From: a virus
Length of the DNA: 64,000 nucleotides
Virus record (IMG/VR): IMGVR_UViG_3300027747_000967
Location: 55,999-119,998 of that record
Direction: 5' to 3' (one strand)
The notes beneath the pieces were generated by a model that worked only from the letters and a program-made list of their open reading frames with translations, was not told the DNA's origin and ran no database searches. Every line of letters starts with the position of its first letter. Positions within the stretch are counted from its first letter, which is position 1. Positions 50,651 through 59,457 of the stretch are shown here, one piece after another. A program made the translations under genes and the position numbers.

Positions 50651-52441
50651 TTATCTTTTCATTTCTCTAAAATAATTAGCATAAACTTCACCACTACCTG
50701 CTTTTTCCCATAAATCACCATCAATCAAGTCAAAAGGTACATCTAAACCATTATCTATGACTGGTGCAGGCAATACTTCTTCAAATTCCTGATTCATATT
50801 TTCTAATTGAATCTGCTTACGAATATCGTGATTGACAATTTTTTTGAAATAATCTTGTGATGTTACCCATGAAAACATGACCAAACTCATCACCAAATCA
50901 TCATTGGCATCAGATTCGGCAGAGAAAGAATTTTTCTGTGAAACAAAAGTAGTTAATTCTGAATAGGTATCAAAGTCATTTACAAGTAATTTGTTACCTT
51001 CAATCAAAGTTTTTAAATTGGCACAACCAATTCGTTTGACTTGAGGTGACATTTTGAGACCCATTTGTGTGCCTCTTTGAAAACCTTCTGATAATTTTTG
51101 TGGTTTTTTATTACCCGTATACACTTTCCAAAGATTTTCATACTCAAAGTCTTGGTGTAAAATGTCAGCAACTTGTGGATTGTTATTAATCTCAACGAGA
51201 ATATATGCGTCATTATAATACTTTGCCGCATTATATACATGAGTTGGTAATAACATAGGTGACACAGTAGAACTTTTGTATCTTGCTACCTGTTTATAAG
51301 GAGTAGTGGAAATATTAATCACATTAAAAGCAGAACAGTCTAGATTACGACCTTCTGAAACGTCTACGGTAATACAATATAAATTGTCTTTTGTGGGCTC
51401 ATCTTCAATTTCTTTGATTGGATGTTCAAATATCATTAACTCATCATGTTCAGCAATAGCATCCACATAACTTATTTCTTGTAATTTTTTACCAGATATT
51501 AAAGTATTTGAAGAACCTAAGAACGTGGTATTAAATTCTTGGTCAAACTGCCTTTCTGAAGTATTACGAATTGTTTCTTCTTTCCAAGCCTCATCACGAC
51601 CAGGAACTTGCGACCAATGAATTTCAAATGGTACATAATTGTTCTTTTTATTCAGTGCGTCTTGCCAAATCTTGTAGAAAAGATTCATACCGTTTGGTGT
51701 AGATACAATTAAAATCTTTGTTTTTGTACCAGCAGTAATCACAGGATAAACAGAAGTAAAGAATTCGTAGGCAATATTTGAAGGCACGAAAGCAAATTCG
51801 TCTAAGAACACAATGTTAAAAGAACCTGAACGAGCCGCTGATGAAGATGTTGAGTCTGCTATAATAACCGATTTATTTTCTAATTCAATACGACCTTTGT
51901 TCCATTCCACAACACCTTGTTGTAGCCACATAGGTAAATTTTCATAGGCCAACTGAAGTTTTTGTAGAATTTTACGAGCAGTATCACCACGATTGGCAAG
52001 AATAGCAATCGTCTGTGCGTCTTGGAATAATATAGTCCATAAAAGATATGCAACTGCTGTGGTTGTATTATGTGATAATATATTACCTGTATAAAATCTA
52101 TGGTCATCAGAATTTATAGTTAAATCAAACATATGAGAATATTCTTCTGTTTGAATTACTTTTGTAATTAATTGTGGACCTGATTTAGTCATGATAAACG
52201 ATTTATTTGTAATTAAATCTTTAGCAAAAATTTCATTTAAACTCTCATCAAAGAGAATATGAGTATCAGCACAAATTAAATATGAACCATCTTCCGTTTC
52301 AATATACCATTCTTGATATTCAACGGTTTTATGAATTTGAGTTACAGGTACCCAACCAGAATCGGATTCAATTTCCCATTCATCATCTAAATCAATTGAA
52401 TCTACAAATTTTCTTTCTATTGTGTCAGAAAGTTTATACAT
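50651..52441 (-). CDS. 17: Split-intein C-half fused to gp17 large terminase C-part
   Basis: A 596-residue protein. Residues 1-125 are an intein C-half: ICADTHILF near 57-65 is block B (TxxH), and the end HRFYTGNILSHN is blocks F/G, with Thr126 as the next extein residue. From 126 it is terminase: TTTAVAYLLW completes Walker A, VFLDEFAFVP is Walker B, VSTPNG the coupling motif, and nuclease acidic residues lie in CITVDVSEG, YILVEINNN and DDLVMSLVM. Splicing to the 53327-53713 product would give a 558-residue gp17 (T4: 610). Because block B is on this half, the break is near the N-end, as in the AceL-TerL type. The start overlaps the endonuclease gene. Confidence 0.93.
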   Translation of the reverse strand: MYKLSDTIERKFVDSIDLDDEWEIESDSGWVPVTQIHKTVEYQEWYIETEDGSYLICADTHILFDESLNEIFAKDLITNKSFIMTKSGPQLITKVIQTEEYSHMFDLTINSDDHRFYTGNILSHNTTTAVAYLLWTILFQDAQTIAILANRGDTARKILQKLQLAYENLPMWLQQGVVEWNKGRIELENKSVIIADSTSSSAARSGSFNIVFLDEFAFVPSNIAYEFFTSVYPVITAGTKTKILIVSTPNGMNLFYKIWQDALNKKNNYVPFEIHWSQVPGRDEAWKEETIRNTSERQFDQEFNTTFLGSSNTLISGKKLQEISYVDAIAEHDELMIFEHPIKEIEDEPTKDNLYCITVDVSEGRNLDCSAFNVINISTTPYKQVARYKSSTVSPMLLPTHVYNAAKYYNDAYILVEINNNPQVADILHQDFEYENLWKVYTGNKKPQKLSEGFQRGTQMGLKMSPQVKRIGCANLKTLIEGNKLLVNDFDTYSELTTFVSQKNSFSAESDANDDLVMSLVMFSWVTSQDYFKKIVNHDIRKQIQLENMNQEFEEVLPAPVIDNGLDVPFDLIDGDLWEKAGSGEVYANYFREMKR

Positions 52442-53373
52442 TTTTGTATTGTACCTTGCTTGTCGTTTTTATAATCATTTTCTTTTATTCTTAATAATTT
52501 ATAACCATTATTATTTAAATCAATTTCTCTATTTTTATCTTTTTCAATTATAAAAGTATAGTTTTTATTTTTAACACTATGCCAATATTCACCATCAAAT
52601 TCAATAACTTTTTTGGTTGAAACATTAATAAAATCAGGTTTTATTGACCTGTTTGACAATAATAAAGTATATTCGTAATTTTTACCAGAATCATCTTTTT
52701 GTTTATTTTTATTTAATTCAGCAAAATAAATATTATCTAAAGAAGGTAAATTATCACAAATATTCCAAAATAATTCTTGTGATATTTTACTAAAATTAGA
52801 TTTAGGAAAAGATTTCAACCATTTTTCTTGTCTTTTATTCCATCTTTTTGTACCTTCTTCAACGCCATATTTTTTTATACATTTTTCTAAAGAAAAAGTT
52901 GATTGCCTTTCTGATAATAATTTTTTGGCTTCTACTTCATTACCATTTGTTTTTTCTAACCAATATTCTAATTTTGTATTATCTTTATTTAATATTTTTT
53001 TATTTTGTTTGGCTTTTTTCTTTGTTTCTTCAATATGATTTATTCCTTTAATGAACTTATCGGAAAAAGGTGAATATTTACCGCCATGTTGAAAAGCCGG
53101 ATTATTTTCTCCTTTTAACCTATCAATTGATTTTTGTGATTTAATTGTTGTAACATTATGTTTATTTTTATAATCATTTACAGACATATTATGTTTGTTG
53201 ATTATGTGTGTTGCTAATTCTGAACTTTTAAAACCACACTCTTTGCACACAATATAATCATACCCTTCAATCAATCCTTCATATTTTGCGTTTCTAATAG
53301 CTTGATGTTGTGCTAGTATTTTATCTTTATTTTTTTGGTAATAACTTTGATTTTTTTGCAGCTTGTTGTTCAT
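52417..53373 (-). CDS. Homing endonuclease between the gp17 intein halves
   Basis: A 318-residue protein. Two Cys (CKEC near residue 43) with HIINKH form a zinc-finger-like element. The C-terminal third (IKPDFINVSTKKVIEFDGEYWH, then KNREIDLNNNGYKLLRIKENDY) has the core of the Vsr-like/EDxHD endonucleases with EFDGEYWH. A GTAGGAG site lies 7 bases before the ATG. Overlaps: 47 bases with the N-half gene, 25 bases with the C-half gene. The same arrangement (split intein halves with a free-standing endonuclease between) was reported for fractured genes in ocean metagenomes. Confidence 0.85.
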   Translation of the reverse strand: MNNKLQKNQSYYQKNKDKILAQHQAIRNAKYEGLIEGYDYIVCKECGFKSSELATHIINKHNMSVNDYKNKHNVTTIKSQKSIDRLKGENNPAFQHGGKYSPFSDKFIKGINHIEETKKKAKQNKKILNKDNTKLEYWLEKTNGNEVEAKKLLSERQSTFSLEKCIKKYGVEEGTKRWNKRQEKWLKSFPKSNFSKISQELFWNICDNLPSLDNIYFAELNKNKQKDDSGKNYEYTLLLSNRSIKPDFINVSTKKVIEFDGEYWHSVKNKNYTFIIEKDKNREIDLNNNGYKLLRIKENDYKNDKQGTIQKCINFLTQ

Positions 53374-53713
53374 AAAATTCTCCTACTGTAGTTTCAATAA
53401 TTTCTCCGGTTTTTTTGTTTTTTAACCGTATAGGAGTATTTAGTTGAAAACATTTTCCAACTTGCCTTGGACATTTTGTAATGACGAAACGATTATCATG
53501 AAACGTCTTAATCATGTCCTTTTGAAAATCATACATATCAAAAGGTACCACACCATCATCTAGTGTAATAATTTTGATATATTTGGTAAAATAGATAGGG
53601 TCTTTAGAACACTTAATGTATTCTTCAAGTTCTTCTTGTGTATAGTTAAGTGAAACCCCAACTCGTTTTAGTAGTGGGTTGTCACGGTAGCTTTGCTTAT
53701 TATTTGTTGCCAT
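53327..53713 (-). CDS. 17: gp17 large terminase N-part fused to split-intein N-half
   Basis: A 128-residue protein. Residues 1-87 are the terminase N-part, ending ITKCPRQVGK in the middle of Walker A. Cys88 starts the intein: CFQLNTPIRLKNKKTGEIIE, then TTVGEFYEQQ (block A), and the frame stops at 128, leaving a 41-residue N-half without block B. Without splicing the ATPase loop GK/T is broken. It overlaps gp16 upstream and the endonuclease downstream. Confidence 0.92.
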   Translation of the reverse strand: MATNNKQSYRDNPLLKRVGVSLNYTQEELEEYIKCSKDPIYFTKYIKIITLDDGVVPFDMYDFQKDMIKTFHDNRFVITKCPRQVGKCFQLNTPIRLKNKKTGEIIETTVGEFYEQQAAKKSKLLPKK

Positions 53714-54119
53714 TGTCTTTTAGAAATTTAGCCAGTTCATTGGTACTACCTACAAAAATTGCTTTATCTATATTGGTATTGTTGACTTCTTTTTTCTTGT
53801 CCATATCACGCATTGTTTTTTGAATACTAAGAAGTTCTTTATTGGCATCTACCATATTTTTGAGTAGGCCGCTATAAACTTCAAATGCACGAGGATGTTG
53901 ACCTGCTTTTGCTATCTCTAAAATTTCGTGCATTGCTTCTTGGCCTTGGTCAATAATGCCTTGAAGATTTTCTCTTGACTGTTGATAAGCGTCACCTAAA
54001 TCTTCTTCAATATTAGGTGCGTTATAAAGTGGTGTAGTTTTAGTCACAACAGGTAAATCTTTAGTCTCTTTTGCAGGAACATCAAAGATTTTTTCCATGT
54101 TTTTATCAAAATTATTCAT
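53700..54119 (-). CDS. 16: gp16 small terminase
   Basis: A 139-residue protein with a central helical hairpin (YQQSRENLQGIIDQGQEAMHEIL...HPRAFEVYSGLLKNM), as in T4 gp16 (164). It binds the end of viral DNA and regulates gp17, with which it overlaps by 14 bases. Confidence 0.9.
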   Translation of the reverse strand: MNNFDKNMEKIFDVPAKETKDLPVVTKTTPLYNAPNIEEDLGDAYQQSRENLQGIIDQGQEAMHEILEIAKAGQHPRAFEVYSGLLKNMVDANKELLSIQKTMRDMDKKKEVNNTNIDKAIFVGSTNELAKFLKDNGNK

Positions 54120-54128
54120 TTTATATTA

Positions 54129-55118
54129 TTATCTATATTCTTGAATTGTAGTTGTATAGGTATAATTACTGTTAGCGTTTGCTGTGGTTGGATTTGGAAC
54201 TACAGTAATTTTAGCATATTGATGTGAATTTACATAATATGAAGTAAATGTATAATTTGCATTTGTTTTTGAACCAATAATTGGTTGATTTGAAACAAAA
54301 TTACCAGATATATCTGTTAGTACTAATTCTTTTTTTGTTCCAATTGTTTTAAACTCTAATACTTTTCCTGTTGCTGTTGATGTATTTAGTGAGTATCCTT
54401 GGTAAACAATTTCACCGGTTTGATAAGTTCCAATACCTGTATTTGCCACATTAAAGATAACAGAATTTTCGCCTTGAATATTATTCAGAACATTTGTAAT
54501 AGAAGTTTTAATAAGACCCGTTGACGATGTTGGTCCGTAAATAAATCCTTTGGCTGTAAAATTTAATGTCCAAATAATGATTCTTGTATCAATACTTCTG
54601 TCACCTTCTGAAGTAATTTCTTGTGAAACATCGTTTAATAATATAGGAACTTCTTTAATGATACCCATTTCAGGTATTAAATTTAATTTTAATGTGTAAT
54701 CTGGTGTAAAATAAGCCAATATATGTTCAATGATTTGTGAAGCATCTTCAATGTTTCTTACATAAAGATATAATGAAAAATTAAAATTATAAGGCACAGG
54801 ATTGTATTGAGATTTTACTCCTGTCGGTGTTTGTGCAAAGTTTTGTATATTAGTATTTTGCTTTCTTGATGTGTCATAAGAAATACCAGTCATTTCATAA
54901 GCCATTGTTGGCAAAGTAATTCTAGTTTTCTTATCTAAATTTGGGTCATCAGATAAACGGTCAACATAATTTTCTTTACTTGCAAACCCAATAGGAACAA
55001 TAAATCTTTCTTGTTCTGAATCATCTTCATTATAACGAACCAATGTAATATTATCAAAGATGCTTCCAAAACCAACAATCATTTTTCGTATAATACGATT
55101 ATAGAAAACATTGGCCAT
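54129..55118 (-). CDS. 15: gp15 tail-completion / sheath terminator
   Basis: A 329-residue protein starting MANVFYNRIIRKMIVGFGSIFDNI. RYNEDDSEQERFIVPIGFASKENY and TLPTMAYEMTGISYD are typical of the gp15 family. It caps the tail for joining to the neck. Longer at the C-terminus than T4 gp15 (272). Confidence 0.93.
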   Translation of the reverse strand: MANVFYNRIIRKMIVGFGSIFDNITLVRYNEDDSEQERFIVPIGFASKENYVDRLSDDPNLDKKTRITLPTMAYEMTGISYDTSRKQNTNIQNFAQTPTGVKSQYNPVPYNFNFSLYLYVRNIEDASQIIEHILAYFTPDYTLKLNLIPEMGIIKEVPILLNDVSQEITSEGDRSIDTRIIIWTLNFTAKGFIYGPTSSTGLIKTSITNVLNNIQGENSVIFNVANTGIGTYQTGEIVYQGYSLNTSTATGKVLEFKTIGTKKELVLTDISGNFVSNQPIIGSKTNANYTFTSYYVNSHQYAKITVVPNPTTANANSNYTYTTTIQEYR

Positions 55119-56002
55119 TATATTTTACCTATTGGATTTATTTCTGTTGAAACCAAAACTGTATTTGCTTCACCTTTAATTGTAATATTATCATAACCTT
55201 CTTTTTTCGCTGGACTCTCCAACGGATCAAAATTACCAAGAGACCATAAAGCACCGCTGGTTGAACCTACAATATTATTATTAGCTATAAATTCACCAAA
55301 AATGTTGGTAACAGATAGTGTCTTTGAAGAAGGTATCCAACTTTGAACGGTAGCAGAAGCAAAAATATTATTTGCTGTACCATCTGATGATTGATATACA
55401 AATTCTTTAATATTGTAATTAATATTATTTCCTGAACTTATATGTAAATGTATCGTGTAAGCAGAATCAGTAACAACAGAATCAATATCTTCAATACCAG
55501 TAGAAATAACTTCTTGTGAAAATCTGTATTTCTCTAACTCTAATTCATAAAAATAAGGAACTTTTCTACCTAACATAAAGAAATCTTTTGTTTGATTGGT
55601 AAATTTAATTTCAAATAATTCACCTGTACCATTTAAAAAAGGTATGTAAATTAAATCACCTTCTCTTGGTCGTGTAAAACTATTTTGTGGAACTCTTTCT
55701 GAAAATGACCTTCTTGAAACAATTACATTGACATTATTTCTAATTTCTAAACCAAACTTAGAGAAGAATTCTTTTTCACCCAAATATTCCATTGAATTTG
55801 AAAGATACATTTCTAAAGGAAAAGCAGATTCAAATTTTTTGACAGGATCCTCACCTAATAATAAATCACGAGCTTGGTCGTTATCATTAGGTAGATAATA
55901 GGTGTCAAATCCTTGAACTTTGATAGATTCACATATTAAATCTTCAATGACTCGTTGTTCGGATAGACCGCCATAAGAATTAAAATAAAAATTTGTAGGC
56001 AT
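55118..56002 (-). CDS. 14: gp14 neck protein
   Basis: A 294-residue protein (T4 256), next to gp15 and gp13. It starts MPTNFYFNSYGGLSEQRVIEDLICESIK. EKEFFSKFGLEIRNNVNVIV and RPREGDLIYIPF are typical. It forms the neck between head and tail. Confidence 0.93.
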   Translation of the reverse strand: MPTNFYFNSYGGLSEQRVIEDLICESIKVQGFDTYYLPNDNDQARDLLLGEDPVKKFESAFPLEMYLSNSMEYLGEKEFFSKFGLEIRNNVNVIVSRRSFSERVPQNSFTRPREGDLIYIPFLNGTGELFEIKFTNQTKDFFMLGRKVPYFYELELEKYRFSQEVISTGIEDIDSVVTDSAYTIHLHISSGNNINYNIKEFVYQSSDGTANNIFASATVQSWIPSSKTLSVTNIFGEFIANNNIVGSTSGALWSLGNFDPLESPAKKEGYDNITIKGEANTVLVSTEINPIGKI

Positions 56003-56003
56003 A

Positions 56004-56774
56004 TTAATTCATCAAAAATTCCAAAGGAGCACCGTAATTGTTTTCCATTTCTTTCTCTAGTCTTTCTATTTCTTCTACCGCTTCGGTGTAAATTGTTTTA
56101 CCATCTAAGGTAACGCCACCTGGTAATTGTAGACCAGCGAATTTACTGAGGTTGTTTCCCCATGTTCTTTTAATAAGAGCGGTAGCATACTCTTTAATCC
56201 AACGGTCGTTCCAAACTCTGGTATAAACATCTGGATTAATTACCGCATACGCTTCGGCAATAACAGTATTACCGACATACACATCATTACCCCATGACCA
56301 ATCAATATATAGTCTCTGCATATGTCTTTGAAAACGAATAGGAACCTCTCCAGTAAACATCAATTCTAGTGAACGTAAGTGTTGCTGTGTTAATGTATAG
56401 TTGACGTATGATGCGGAGGTGAAGTCATACAATTCATTTAATCGTAATTGATATCTCAAATCAAACATATTTACCGAGGCTTGCGAATCGGTAATGGGAA
56501 ATATACGAGTAATGCCAACAATTTCCATAGAATTACCATCAGCATCTTTAGCATTACTTAAATCTAAGTATTTTTGTGTAATGTCTGTCTGTTGTATACC
56601 TTTGATGTAATATACTTTTTGTAAACCATCAAAATGGTAATCTTGCCAATATTGCAAAGCGTCATCAATACGGTCTGATACTTGATCCCGGTCAACATTT
56701 ATTTCTATCACAGGAAATCCTAATCTACGCAGGCAATAATCGGTGAAATCTTTCCTATTAGTTATTGTTGCCAT
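56004..56774 (-). CDS. 13: gp13 neck protein
   Basis: A 256-residue protein (T4 309) with FTDYCLRRLGFPVIEINVDRDQ near the start and DRWIKEYATALIKRTWGNNL near residue 200. The ATG at 56774 follows GGAG; the frame extends to a TTG. Partner of gp14. Confidence 0.92.
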   Translation of the reverse strand: MATITNRKDFTDYCLRRLGFPVIEINVDRDQVSDRIDDALQYWQDYHFDGLQKVYYIKGIQQTDITQKYLDLSNAKDADGNSMEIVGITRIFPITDSQASVNMFDLRYQLRLNELYDFTSASYVNYTLTQQHLRSLELMFTGEVPIRFQRHMQRLYIDWSWGNDVYVGNTVIAEAYAVINPDVYTRVWNDRWIKEYATALIKRTWGNNLSKFAGLQLPGGVTLDGKTIYTEAVEEIERLEKEMENNYGAPLEFLMN

Positions 56775-56796
56775 CAATTTCTCCTCTTAATGGAAG

Positions 56797-56804
56797 TATT
56801 TATG
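56797..56804 (-). promoter_or_regulatory. Late-promoter variant CATAAATA ahead of gp13
   Basis: CATAAATA on the minus strand, 22 bases before the gp13 ATG and right after the terminator at 56818. Confidence 0.45.
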
Positions 56805-56817
56805 TATATCGTGGAAA

Positions 56818-56842
56818 CAAAAAAACCACCCGAAGGTGGTTT
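56818..56842 (-). terminator. Terminator of the 54-residue virion-region gene
   Basis: AAACCACC-TTCG-GGTGGTTT and a T run on the minus strand. Confidence 0.85.
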
Positions 56843-56858
56843 CTTTAATCACTTCTTA

Positions 56859-57023
56859 TTAATTTAAAGACTTTAATTTCTCTAAAGTACCTTGTGTAGA
56901 CAATATCTCATTATCAATGTCAATAACGGCTTGTAGATTGCCTTGATGTGCAAGAGCAATCCTAGCTGCCTGTAATCCTGTAACTTTATTTTGTAAAATT
57001 ACAATTATTTCTTCAATTGTCAT
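56859..57023 (-). CDS. 54-residue helical protein upstream of gp13
   Basis: A short frame, MTIEEIIVILQNKVTGLQAA then RIALAHQGNLQAVIDIDNEI, ending LEKLKSLN. It has heptad-like spacing typical of a coiled coil. AAAGG is ahead of the ATG. It sits between two terminators and so is a small unit. I recall short coiled-coil proteins next to tail-fibre genes in related phages. It might be an assembly helper. Confidence 0.72.
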   Translation of the reverse strand: MTIEEIIVILQNKVTGLQAARIALAHQGNLQAVIDIDNEILSTQGTLEKLKSLN

Positions 57024-57040
57024 AGGAACCTTTGATGTAA

Positions 57041-57064
57041 AAAAACCACCCGTAGGTGGTCTTT
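57041..57064 (-). terminator. Terminator of the 57080-57715 gene
   Basis: GACCACC-TACG-GGTGGTT, followed by a T run on the minus strand. Confidence 0.85.
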
Positions 57065-57079
57065 AATAACTCAATTAAA

Positions 57080-57715
57080 TTAAACTGGAACTTCTTCCCA
57101 TGAAATTGAACCTTGAAAACCAGATGCAGCAGTAGCAACAGAAGTAATCAAGCACAAATATGCACCAGCAGGTAATATAACTGAACCCTCTAAATCATAC
57201 AATGTTGTAGCTGGTAAAGTTGTTGCAGTTGGCATAGATGCTAATTGTGCAATCGTGTTAGGAGCTGTTGGTAAAGTAGCAACAGAATAAACTAAACCAG
57301 TACCAGCCGCACCAACACCAACAAAGTTAGAACGGACAGTTAATGCTGTAGTGGCAGATGGTGCAGTTGTTGCATTGTAACCAGCAGCTAAAATAACAGT
57401 ATTAACTGTAGTATTGATTACTGGAAATGCAAAACCAATTTTGTTTACCACTAAGTTAACTAAAGAACCAATTGGATTATAAAGTATAGTTCCAGTAACA
57501 CCAGTTATAGTAGTACCTGATGTAAACGCAACAGTAGTCACACCAGTTGGGTTGGCTGCAACAAATCCGTTACGTCTGTAAGTTGTTTCATAATAACGAC
57601 CATGAAGTTCTGAAACAATCATGTCCCCTAATTGTCCTGCACGAGCAGGGGCTTGTAAGCCAGCAGAAATACTTGTTGTGGTCGCTACTGGACCTACTTG
57701 GTTTTGAATTAACAT
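57080..57715 (-). CDS. Putative virion structural protein
   Basis: A 211-residue protein rich in Thr, Ala and Val, without recognised domain. SELHGRYYETTYRRNGFVAAN near residue 35 is the only less repetitive stretch. Two late promoters are ahead. Position between fibres and neck suggests a virion part. Confidence 0.65.
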   Translation of the reverse strand: MLIQNQVGPVATTTSISAGLQAPARAGQLGDMIVSELHGRYYETTYRRNGFVAANPTGVTTVAFTSGTTITGVTGTILYNPIGSLVNLVVNKIGFAFPVINTTVNTVILAAGYNATTAPSATTALTVRSNFVGVGAAGTGLVYSVATLPTAPNTIAQLASMPTATTLPATTLYDLEGSVILPAGAYLCLITSVATAASGFQGSISWEEVPV

Positions 57716-57762
57716 TCTCTAAATCTCCTTGTTATTAATAATTTAATTACTACACGTTGATG

Positions 57763-57778
57763 TATTTATATATTTATA
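57763..57778 (-). promoter_or_regulatory. Two tandem T4-type late promoters
   Basis: TATAAATA twice in direct succession on the minus strand, 48-63 bases before the 57080-57715 gene. Confidence 0.7.
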
Positions 57779-57789
57779 TAAAATAATTT

Positions 57790-59124
57790 TTACTGCTGGT
57801 TTATGAATAATGATGCATCGTTACGCATTTGTGTTGGTTCGTCACCTAATTGAACGATTGTACCTGTAGTAGGAACTGTGGAACCTTGTAAAGCACCAGC
57901 CAATATTTTAGGTAACTCATATAACTGTTGGTTTAGTATTTTCATTTCTTGTAATATTTGTGCCAACAATTCAACCTGATTCTGTCCTTCAAACTGCGAG
58001 GTATCTTGAGTAGTCTGTGGTACTTGGTTGTTATAACCAGCCGCACCTATTGGAGTATTACCTGTAGTGGCAGAAGATAATGCAGCACTACTTGTTGGTA
58101 TTGTTCTGTTAGATGTAATTAAATCACCTAACATGGTTGTAGTTGCCCTTCTTGCCAAACCTGTAGGATCTACACCACCAACAACAAGTGGGTTATTTGC
58201 AGGAGCAACACCTACGGCACTTGTACCACCAACAGCTAATGTACCTGCAATACCGCCTGTTACAGCAGCGGTATTAGCTATGTTAACAATGTTCATACCT
58301 AACTGAGCAGTTGTAACCGAAGTTGTTGCACCAGCAATTTGTTGTAAGTTTACTTGAGTATTTGTATAAGGTTGATTTCTTAAATAATATGTAAATTGAC
58401 CCGCAACTGATGCAGTAACTTTTATGTAACGAGTTAAACATGGAAATACAAAGTTGCCTACAGCTGCTAATGCGGTAGTTGCTACAGCAGTTGATAAGTT
58501 ATACCCAGTTATATTGTTAAATGTAATTCCATCATTTGAACCTGCAACTGTTCCAACAAGACCTGTACCTGTTGTAAAAGATATAGTCTGGTAACCTTGT
58601 GTATCAATAATTGTTGGAGCATTAACACCTTGAATAACCGTTGTGGGTTGCGGTGCATCCGATAATATAAATGCACCTGATAAATCTTGTTTGATACCTG
58701 AGTTCTGTAGCTGAAGCTTGACGTTTAATGGTGAGTTATTTGTCTCATCCATGGCTAACGATAAACGGTCAACAGGATTACTTGACAAGTAATTATTACC
58801 TAAAATCAATAGTGTTGCGGCACCAGAAATATTTGTTACGTTATAACGAATATAACGACTATCAGCTTTAACTAGATAAACACCATCAACTTCAATTTGT
58901 GATTTTGATCCTAAACTGGCCAATTCTGTGACAAATGTTGGTGTCCAATACACGCCATCTAAAGAATTTTCAACTGTTATGATACCAGAAAATGTGTTAC
59001 CCGAAACTTGCCAAACACTTTGAACATAACCTGTGGTATCAATTGCTGGACCAGCACCAGTAGTTGTTAATGTTCCGGTGAATAAAGTTGCATTATCAGG
59101 ATATTGTAAACCAAAAGAACTCAT
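57790..59124 (-). CDS. Putative virion structural protein
   Basis: A 444-residue protein with two similar beta-rich halves (SLDGVYWTPTFVTE...RYIRYNVTN; SNDGITFNNITG...RYIKVTASV), which look like repeats of a jelly-roll type fold, then a Gly/Ala part and an amphipathic helix near the C-terminus (LAQILQEMKILNQQLYEL). Possibly a fibre-associated or baseplate-peripheral protein. Confidence 0.65.
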   Translation of the reverse strand: MSSFGLQYPDNATLFTGTLTTTGAGPAIDTTGYVQSVWQVSGNTFSGIITVENSLDGVYWTPTFVTELASLGSKSQIEVDGVYLVKADSRYIRYNVTNISGAATLLILGNNYLSSNPVDRLSLAMDETNNSPLNVKLQLQNSGIKQDLSGAFILSDAPQPTTVIQGVNAPTIIDTQGYQTISFTTGTGLVGTVAGSNDGITFNNITGYNLSTAVATTALAAVGNFVFPCLTRYIKVTASVAGQFTYYLRNQPYTNTQVNLQQIAGATTSVTTAQLGMNIVNIANTAAVTGGIAGTLAVGGTSAVGVAPANNPLVVGGVDPTGLARRATTTMLGDLITSNRTIPTSSAALSSATTGNTPIGAAGYNNQVPQTTQDTSQFEGQNQVELLAQILQEMKILNQQLYELPKILAGALQGSTVPTTGTIVQLGDEPTQMRNDASLFINQQ

Positions 59125-59444
59125 TAGGTCACCTCAATTGAAGAAACAATCACATCAACAGAAAATGATGATGATACGTTGACAAAATTACCTTGACCGA
59201 CAACAATTTTGTTGGAGTCAATTAAACTTAAAGAAGTTCCGCCAGGTATAATAATATTTCTTGCTATGTTTGCTGTGTATGATGTTGTATTTGCTAATGT
59301 AACATTTGCAACTGCCGTGTTTGCAGTATTGTTACAAATGAGTAATCCTACCATCGTGGCTTGTACACCTGATGTTGTTGGATTATAAACAACCGTTGAA
59401 GTTGTCACATTGTTGGCGAGATAATTATTATAATTGATTGGCAT
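59124..59444 (-). CDS. Small beta-rich virion protein
   Basis: A 106-residue protein of Thr/Val/Asn-rich strands starting MPINYNNYLANNVTTSTVVY. It overlaps the next gene at one end and has a late promoter at 59450. No domain recognised. Confidence 0.6.
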   Translation of the reverse strand: MPINYNNYLANNVTTSTVVYNPTTSGVQATMVGLLICNNTANTAVANVTLANTTSYTANIARNIIIPGGTSLSLIDSNKIVVGQGNFVNVSSSFSVDVIVSSIEVT

Positions 59445-59449
59445 AGTGT

Positions 59450-59457
59450 TATTTATA
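59450..59457 (-). promoter_or_regulatory. T4-type late promoter
   Basis: TATAAATA on the minus strand just ahead of the 59124-59444 ATG. It overlaps the stop of the fibre gene. The closeness to the ATG means a very short leader. Confidence 0.55.
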
